Assembly: GCA_011522975.1 (NCBI GenBank)
Contig: WTHX01000011.1
Coordinates: 1-32,774 of the forward strand
Reading direction: 5' to 3'
DNA from: Alphaproteobacteria bacterium
Lineage (GTDB): Bacteria; Pseudomonadota; Alphaproteobacteria; Puniceispirillales; UBA1172
DNA: 32,774 nt
In this document: piece after piece, positions 27,218 through 32,774 of the stretch
Position numbering within the stretch: the first letter of the stretch is position 1
How the letters are laid out: every line of letters starts with the position of its first letter
Made by a program: the position numbers and the translations under genes
Notes under the pieces: model-generated
Seen by the model: the letters and a program-made list of their open reading frames with translations, nothing else
Databases searched by the model: none
Told to the model about the DNA's origin: nothing

Positions 27218-29947
27218 ATGGCGCTGGATCAAAAGACAACACCTGAACCTGCAGAAATACCCCCTGCAGACCTGCCGCCAATGGTGGATTTTCCTGATCA
27301 AAACGCATCAGGGGTGACGCCAATGTTGGCGCAATTCTTGGCTGTTAAATCTGCCCATGACGATTGCCTGTTGTTTTATCGCATGGGGGATTTCTATGAA
27401 ATGTTCTTCCGTGATGCCGTTGATGCCGCCGCCGCCCTTGATATTACGCTGACCAAGCGGGGCAAGGTTGAAGGCCGTGATGTGCCAATGTGCGGTGTCC
27501 CTGTCCATGCCGCTGAAACCTATTTATCGCGGTTGATCCGCAAAGGGTTTCGGGTGGCGATTTGCGAACAATCTGAAAGCCCGGAAGAAGCCAAGAAAAA
27601 AGGCAATAAAGGCCCGCTTCGCCGTGATGTTGTCCGTATTGTGACACCGGGCACTTTGATCGAAGATGAATTTCTTCCCCCGCGCGAAAATAACTTTCTG
27701 ATTTCCTTGGGGCAATCTGGCCAAGACATGGCGCTGTCATGGGTAGATCTCAGCACAGGTGATGTTTTTGTTGAAACGATTGATCGCGACCGTTTGCAGG
27801 ACACATTGGCCCGGCTTTCAGGGGCGGAATTGATTGCCAGTGATCAGCCCGATGCTGACCACGGCTTTGCCGATGCAGACCCGAAAGGCTTGGTCGGCTG
27901 CGTTAGCCTTAGGCCAGCACGGATGTTTTCATCAAAAGATGGTGAGGCGCATTTATGCCGTGTCTATAACACCGCCACAATGGATGGGATCGCTGATTTG
28001 TCTCGTGCGGATTATGCTGCCGCCGGGGCTTTGGTGCAGTATTTGGATCAAACCCAGAAAGGACGGGCCTTGCGCCTGAAACCCATCATTAAAGTCACCA
28101 GCGGTACCGTCATGGAAATTGACCCCGCCAGCCGCCGGTCTCTTGAAATTACCCGCACGCTCTCAGGCCAGACCAAAGGCAGTCTATTATCGGTGATTGA
28201 TACCACCCTGACCGCCGCGGGCGGGCGCCAATTGGCTAGCCGTATTTCAGCCCCCCTGACGGATATTGCCGCGATTAACGCACGGCTTGATCTGGTCGAA
28301 GCGGTGCTTTCAGACCCTGTCTTGGGGGAGCATCTTACAGAAGCGCTTCAATCTATGCCTGATTTGGAACGCGCTTTATCACGCTTGTCTCTTGGGCATG
28401 GTGGGCCCCGTGATTTGGCGGCGATTGGCCGAGGGATTATGGCATCAAGCGCTATGGCCGAGGCGATTGAGCAACGCCAATCAGATTTAATTGCAGGGGA
28501 TCAACTGGCTGCCATGGCAAGCCACCTGAAAGCGCCATCGGATTTATCGCATCAGATCAACACCACGTTATCAGATGACTTGCCTTTATTGGCGCGGGAT
28601 GGAGGGTTTGTCCGCAAAGGGTTTCATTCAGGTCTTGATGACTTGAAATCCATGCGTGATGAAAGCCGACGCTTGATTGCGCAATTGCAAATGAAATACA
28701 TCGAAGAAACAGGCATCGCATCGTTAAAGATCAAGCATAATAACGTCTTGGGGTATCACATTGATGTGCGCAATACCCATGGCGATAAAATGATGGGGAT
28801 GGACGGGTTTATCCATCGCCAGACCACTGCCCAGACGGTGCGGTTCACCACCACAGAATTGGCAGATTTAGAACGTGAGATGAGCTCTGCTGGCGATCGT
28901 GCCTTAGCCTTGGAATTGGAGATCTTTGAGGCTTTATCCCAAGATGTTTTGGCGCAATCATCCGCCATCATGACATTAGCGGCGGATGCGGCATCAATCG
29001 ATGTGGCGGTGGCGTCCGCGCAATTGGCGGCATCTAAATCCTACAGCCGGCCAGAAATGACTGGCGACAGGCGGTTCAACATCACCAAAGGCCGGCATCC
29101 TGTGGTTGAACATATGTTGTCCCAAACAGGGGAACAGCCCTTTATCGCCAATGATTGTGCCCTCAATGAAGATGATCGCATCTGGCTTTTGACAGGACCT
29201 AATATGGCGGGGAAATCGACCTTCTTGCGTCAAAATGCGTTGATTGCTGTGATGGCGCAAGCCGGGTTTTATGTGCCGGCGGATAAAGCGGTCATTGGCG
29301 TGGTGGATCGTTTGTTTTGCCGTGTTGGCGCGTCTGATGATCTGGCGACAGGGCGGTCAACCTTTATGGTGGAGATGGTCGAAACCGCTGCTATTTTGAA
29401 CAGGTCTGGTGAAAATGCGCTGGTTATTCTGGATGAAATTGGCCGCGGCACCGCCACTTATGATGGCTTGTCTCTGGCGTGGGCGGTGGTGGAACATTTG
29501 CATGAGGTCAACGCGTGCCGTGCGCTTTTCGCCACTCATTACCATGAGTTGAATGGCTTGAAACGTAGCCTGCCAGCCCTCTCACCCCATGCCATGGCGG
29601 TGCGAGAATGGCAGGGTGAAATTGTCTTTATGCATGAAGTGATCGAAGGCGGTGCGGATAAATCCTATGGGATTCACGTTGCGCGTTTGGCAGGCGTGCC
29701 AGGATCTGTCCTCAGCCGTGCGGAAGATGTATTGAACAGCCTGACCGAAGAAAACAGCCCGTTGATGTCATCAAAACTTGATGAATTGCCATTATTTTCG
29801 GCTGATGTGCCGCCACCATCTGCCCCGCCTGTTGATCAGCCTGCTGTGGATTTCCTGAAAACACTGTTGCCTGATACCATGACACCAAAGCAAGCCCTTG
29901 AAGCAATTTATGCGATGCAAGATTTGCTGCATGATAAAGACAAATGA
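27218..29947 (+). CDS. mutS: DNA mismatch repair protein MutS
   Basis: TPMLAQFLAVKSAHDDCLLFYRMGDFYEMFF; Walker A TGPNMAGKSTFLRQNALIAVMAQAGFYVPA; ILDEIGRGTATYDGLSLAWAVVEHL; FATHYHELNGL. Confidence 0.99.
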   Translation: MALDQKTTPEPAEIPPADLPPMVDFPDQNASGVTPMLAQFLAVKSAHDDCLLFYRMGDFYEMFFRDAVDAAAALDITLTKRGKVEGRDVPMCGVPVHAAETYLSRLIRKGFRVAICEQSESPEEAKKKGNKGPLRRDVVRIVTPGTLIEDEFLPPRENNFLISLGQSGQDMALSWVDLSTGDVFVETIDRDRLQDTLARLSGAELIASDQPDADHGFADADPKGLVGCVSLRPARMFSSKDGEAHLCRVYNTATMDGIADLSRADYAAAGALVQYLDQTQKGRALRLKPIIKVTSGTVMEIDPASRRSLEITRTLSGQTKGSLLSVIDTTLTAAGGRQLASRISAPLTDIAAINARLDLVEAVLSDPVLGEHLTEALQSMPDLERALSRLSLGHGGPRDLAAIGRGIMASSAMAEAIEQRQSDLIAGDQLAAMASHLKAPSDLSHQINTTLSDDLPLLARDGGFVRKGFHSGLDDLKSMRDESRRLIAQLQMKYIEETGIASLKIKHNNVLGYHIDVRNTHGDKMMGMDGFIHRQTTAQTVRFTTTELADLEREMSSAGDRALALELEIFEALSQDVLAQSSAIMTLAADAASIDVAVASAQLAASKSYSRPEMTGDRRFNITKGRHPVVEHMLSQTGEQPFIANDCALNEDDRIWLLTGPNMAGKSTFLRQNALIAVMAQAGFYVPADKAVIGVVDRLFCRVGASDDLATGRSTFMVEMVETAAILNRSGENALVILDEIGRGTATYDGLSLAWAVVEHLHEVNACRALFATHYHELNGLKRSLPALSPHAMAVREWQGEIVFMHEVIEGGADKSYGIHVARLAGVPGSVLSRAEDVLNSLTEENSPLMSSKLDELPLFSADVPPPSAPPVDQPAVDFLKTLLPDTMTPKQALEAIYAMQDLLHDKDK

Positions 29948-32774
29948 GCCGATTAACCATGGGTCAGATTGATCGTAAAAAACAGCAATCAGAACAGCCG
30001 CCAAAGGAAAAAAGGGCCGATAAACCGCAATGGTTGGAAGTCTTAAAGCCGCATCGTTATGCCAAGCCGTGGTATGACAAAACAAAATTTGCCCAGCGCT
30101 GTGTCAAATCATTTAAAGCGGTTAATGAAGATCAACCGCTGGCATTACAGAACGCATTATTGGCGGTTGCAAAGCCGTTATTGGCTGAAGGCCGTGAAGC
30201 AATCAAATCGCGCTTTTTAGAAGATAATGACGGGGCGATTTATGTCGGCGGTTATGCTTTGATCATTGATGAGATTATCAACAGTATTTTCCAACAAGTC
30301 ACAACATCCATCCCACTGGCAAAAGACAGCCCGCAATTGGCCTTGGTTGCCACGGGCGGGTATGGCCGGGGGGAATTGGCGCCGCAATCTGATATTGATC
30401 TTTTATTCCTGACCACGGTTCAGGCTGATAAGGCGGTGACCACACAAATTGAAACCATCCTTTATGTGCTTTGGGACTTGGGTTTAACGGTGGGCCATGC
30501 CGCCAGAAGCCTGCGCCAGCAATTGAAATCAGCCAAGGACGATATCACCATCCGCACCGCCATGTTGGAAGCCCGCCATTTGGCAGGGGATACCGCGCTG
30601 ACCGAAGACCTGCTCAATCGCTTTGACAAAGATATTGTCACAGGGTCAGCCGTGGCATTTCTGAACAGCAAATTGGATGAACGTGAACAGCGGCTTAACC
30701 GCATTGGCAATCAGCGTTATGTGGTGGAACCTAATGTCAAAGATGGTAAGGGCGGCTTGCGGGATCTGCACACATTATTCTGGATCGCGCGTTACGCTTA
30801 TCGGGTGGCATCGCTTGAAGATATCATCACCCAAGGTATTTTGAGCAAACGTGAATTGCAGGAATTTTCAGCCTCTCAACGTTATCTCTGGTCCGTGCGT
30901 TGTCATTTGCATTTGCGTGCCGGCCGTGAAGATGACCGCCTGACATTCGATGCTCAAATGGATATTGCCCCGCAAATGGGGTTCCGCGCCCGAAGTGGGA
31001 TGAAAGGTGTTGAACGCTTTATGCGGCGGTATCATATCGCCGCGAAAACGGTGGGGAATTTAACACGGATTTTTTGGGCGGCGATTGCGGCTGATTTCAG
31101 CACCAAACAACGGCCATTTTTATCATTATGGCGGCGGTTGCATACCCCGAAACCTTTTGAAATCCAAGCCGGGCGGCTCAACCTGCCCAGTGACATTAAA
31201 TTCAGGCATAACCCCCATCTGATGATGGAAATGTTTCAAATTGCCCAAAACAACAGCCTAGATATCCACCCCCAAGCCTTGCGGAAACTGCACGCCAGTC
31301 TAAGAACTATTGATCAATCTTTCCGCAATGACCCTGACAATAACGCGAAATTTATTGATATTGTTACCCATCATCAAAACCCAGAACGTATTTTGCGTTT
31401 GATGAATGAAACTGGGTTTTTAGGCAAATTTCTGCCTGACTTTGGCCGTATCGTCGCGATGATGCAATTCGATATGTATCACAGTTACACGGTTGATGAG
31501 CATACGGTCTTTGCCATGGGGATTTTGAACGGAATTGAAACAGGGCGCTTATCTGAAATCGCGCCGATCGCATCCGCCGCTATCCACGAGATTAATTTGC
31601 GCGATGAATTATATGTGGCGTTATTGCTCCATGATATTGCCAAAGGCAGGGGTGGCGATCATTCAATTTTAGGCGCGGAAGTGGCGCAAGCCGTATGCCC
31701 TGGTTTCGGGATGAGCGAAGCGGCAACAGAAACTGTTGCATGGTTGGTGCGGCATCATTTGTTGATGAGCGAAACCGCCTTCCGCTATGACTTGAATGAC
31801 CCCACAACAATCCAACGTTTTGCCGCCGAAGTGCAATCACCTGAACGTCTTAATTTGTTGTTGGTGTTGACCGTCGCGGATATTCGCGCGGTTGGGCCTA
31901 ATGTTTGGAATGGCTGGAAAGCGCAATTGATGCGCGATCTTTACACCCGCACCATGGCGGTGTTGCGCGGTTCAACCCCTGACCATGAATTGAGTTATAT
32001 TGCGTCAGAAAACAAAGCCATTTTGACCGACCATTTAAAATCAGAATGGAAAGATGAGATGATCGACCAGCATCTTGATCTGTTCTATCCCGCCTATTGG
32101 ACCAGTTTTGATGCTGATGGCTATGCCCGCCATGCGCAATTATGCCGTGAGCATTATCTTTCTGGGGATCTTCTGACGGTTGGCCTGACGCCTGACCCAA
32201 AACGCAATGCCACCGAAGTCATTATCATTACTGCTGATGATGCGGGGCTGTTTTCACGTATCGCGGGCGGGGTGGCCGCCATGGGGGCTTATATTGTTGA
32301 TGCCCGCATCACCACCCGAAAAGATGGCCTGACATTGGATGTACTTTGGATTCAAAATGAAGATAAAAAAGCCATCACCAACCCTCAAGAATTAAAAGCC
32401 CTGCGCAAAGGCCTAAAAGATGCATTGACCGGCATGCTTGATATTGATGAAGCGACCGAACGACGATTTTTACAGACCCCATCTCGCTTCCGCCGTATCC
32501 AAGCCCCTGCTCGCGTTTTTGTCAGCAATAAAGCCAGCAACACCCATACGGTTGTTGAAATTAATGGCAAAGATGCCCCGGGGCTTTTGTATAAAGTCAC
32601 CGCAAGAATGGCTGAGATGGGGCTGCAAATTCAAACCGCTAGTGTCTCAACCTATGGTGACCGTGTGGTGGATGTGTTCTATGTCAAAGATGGCTTCGGG
32701 TTGAAAATTTCATCAGAGGCTCGGCGTGAAAAACTGCAGCAAGAATTGCTTGAAGTTCTAAAGAACACAGACCC
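29944..32774 (+). CDS. glnD: Bifunctional [protein-PII] uridylyltransferase/uridylyl-removing enzyme, 3'-truncated by the window edge
   Basis: Own translation from ATG 29944 (ATGA overlap with mutS stop) stays open to the window end. Contains VATGGYGRGELAPQSDIDLLFL (nucleotidyltransferase), LLHDIAKGRGGDHSILGAEVA (HD) and ACT-like C-terminal regions. Absent from the ORF track because it has no stop in the window. Confidence 0.96.
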   Translation, partial: MSRLTMGQIDRKKQQSEQPPKEKRADKPQWLEVLKPHRYAKPWYDKTKFAQRCVKSFKAVNEDQPLALQNALLAVAKPLLAEGREAIKSRFLEDNDGAIYVGGYALIIDEIINSIFQQVTTSIPLAKDSPQLALVATGGYGRGELAPQSDIDLLFLTTVQADKAVTTQIETILYVLWDLGLTVGHAARSLRQQLKSAKDDITIRTAMLEARHLAGDTALTEDLLNRFDKDIVTGSAVAFLNSKLDEREQRLNRIGNQRYVVEPNVKDGKGGLRDLHTLFWIARYAYRVASLEDIITQGILSKRELQEFSASQRYLWSVRCHLHLRAGREDDRLTFDAQMDIAPQMGFRARSGMKGVERFMRRYHIAAKTVGNLTRIFWAAIAADFSTKQRPFLSLWRRLHTPKPFEIQAGRLNLPSDIKFRHNPHLMMEMFQIAQNNSLDIHPQALRKLHASLRTIDQSFRNDPDNNAKFIDIVTHHQNPERILRLMNETGFLGKFLPDFGRIVAMMQFDMYHSYTVDEHTVFAMGILNGIETGRLSEIAPIASAAIHEINLRDELYVALLLHDIAKGRGGDHSILGAEVAQAVCPGFGMSEAATETVAWLVRHHLLMSETAFRYDLNDPTTIQRFAAEVQSPERLNLLLVLTVADIRAVGPNVWNGWKAQLMRDLYTRTMAVLRGSTPDHELSYIASENKAILTDHLKSEWKDEMIDQHLDLFYPAYWTSFDADGYARHAQLCREHYLSGDLLTVGLTPDPKRNATEVIIITADDAGLFSRIAGGVAAMGAYIVDARITTRKDGLTLDVLWIQNEDKKAITNPQELKALRKGLKDALTGMLDIDEATERRFLQTPSRFRRIQAPARVFVSNKASNTHTVVEINGKDAPGLLYKVTARMAEMGLQIQTASVSTYGDRVVDVFYVKDGFGLKISSEARREKLQQELLEVLKNTD

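Noticed and set aside
1-32774. Search for mobile elements, CRISPR arrays, defence systems, tRNA genes or a toxin-antitoxin pair
   Set aside because: No transposase, integrase, regularly spaced repeats, tRNA-like cloverleaf or recognisable defence genes were seen. The XRE gene is next to Smr rather than a toxin-like ORF.

Overview
The window is a dense housekeeping region of an alphaproteobacterial chromosome. Gene content and order suggest a compact marine lineage, possibly SAR116-like, but this is inference. I see about 32 protein-coding genes and no convincing rRNA, tRNA, CRISPR array, prophage or insertion sequence. Left to right: 3' end of lutB, lutC, Smr-domain protein, XRE regulator; a his cluster (hisB-hisH-GNAT-hisA-hisF-hisE-HIT); comM; a minus-strand block (gshB, BON lipoprotein, YraN, rsmI) divergent from an LppC/LpoA-like lipoprotein; hemW-rdgB-rph divergent from the heat-shock block hrcA-grpE-dnaK-dnaJ; dapB; DUF2244 protein divergent from nth; a proline-rich lipoprotein; a PfkB sugar/adenosine kinase; maeB divergent from mutS-glnD, with glnD running off the right edge. 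I found no clearly novel system. The most useful second-look items are regulatory: sequences matching the alphaproteobacterial sigma32 promoter consensus upstream of dnaK and grpE, a probably leaderless hrcA promoter, no CIRCE element despite hrcA, a hairpin over the dnaK stop codon, a GNAT gene embedded in the his operon, and four convergent gene pairs with virtually no intergenic space.
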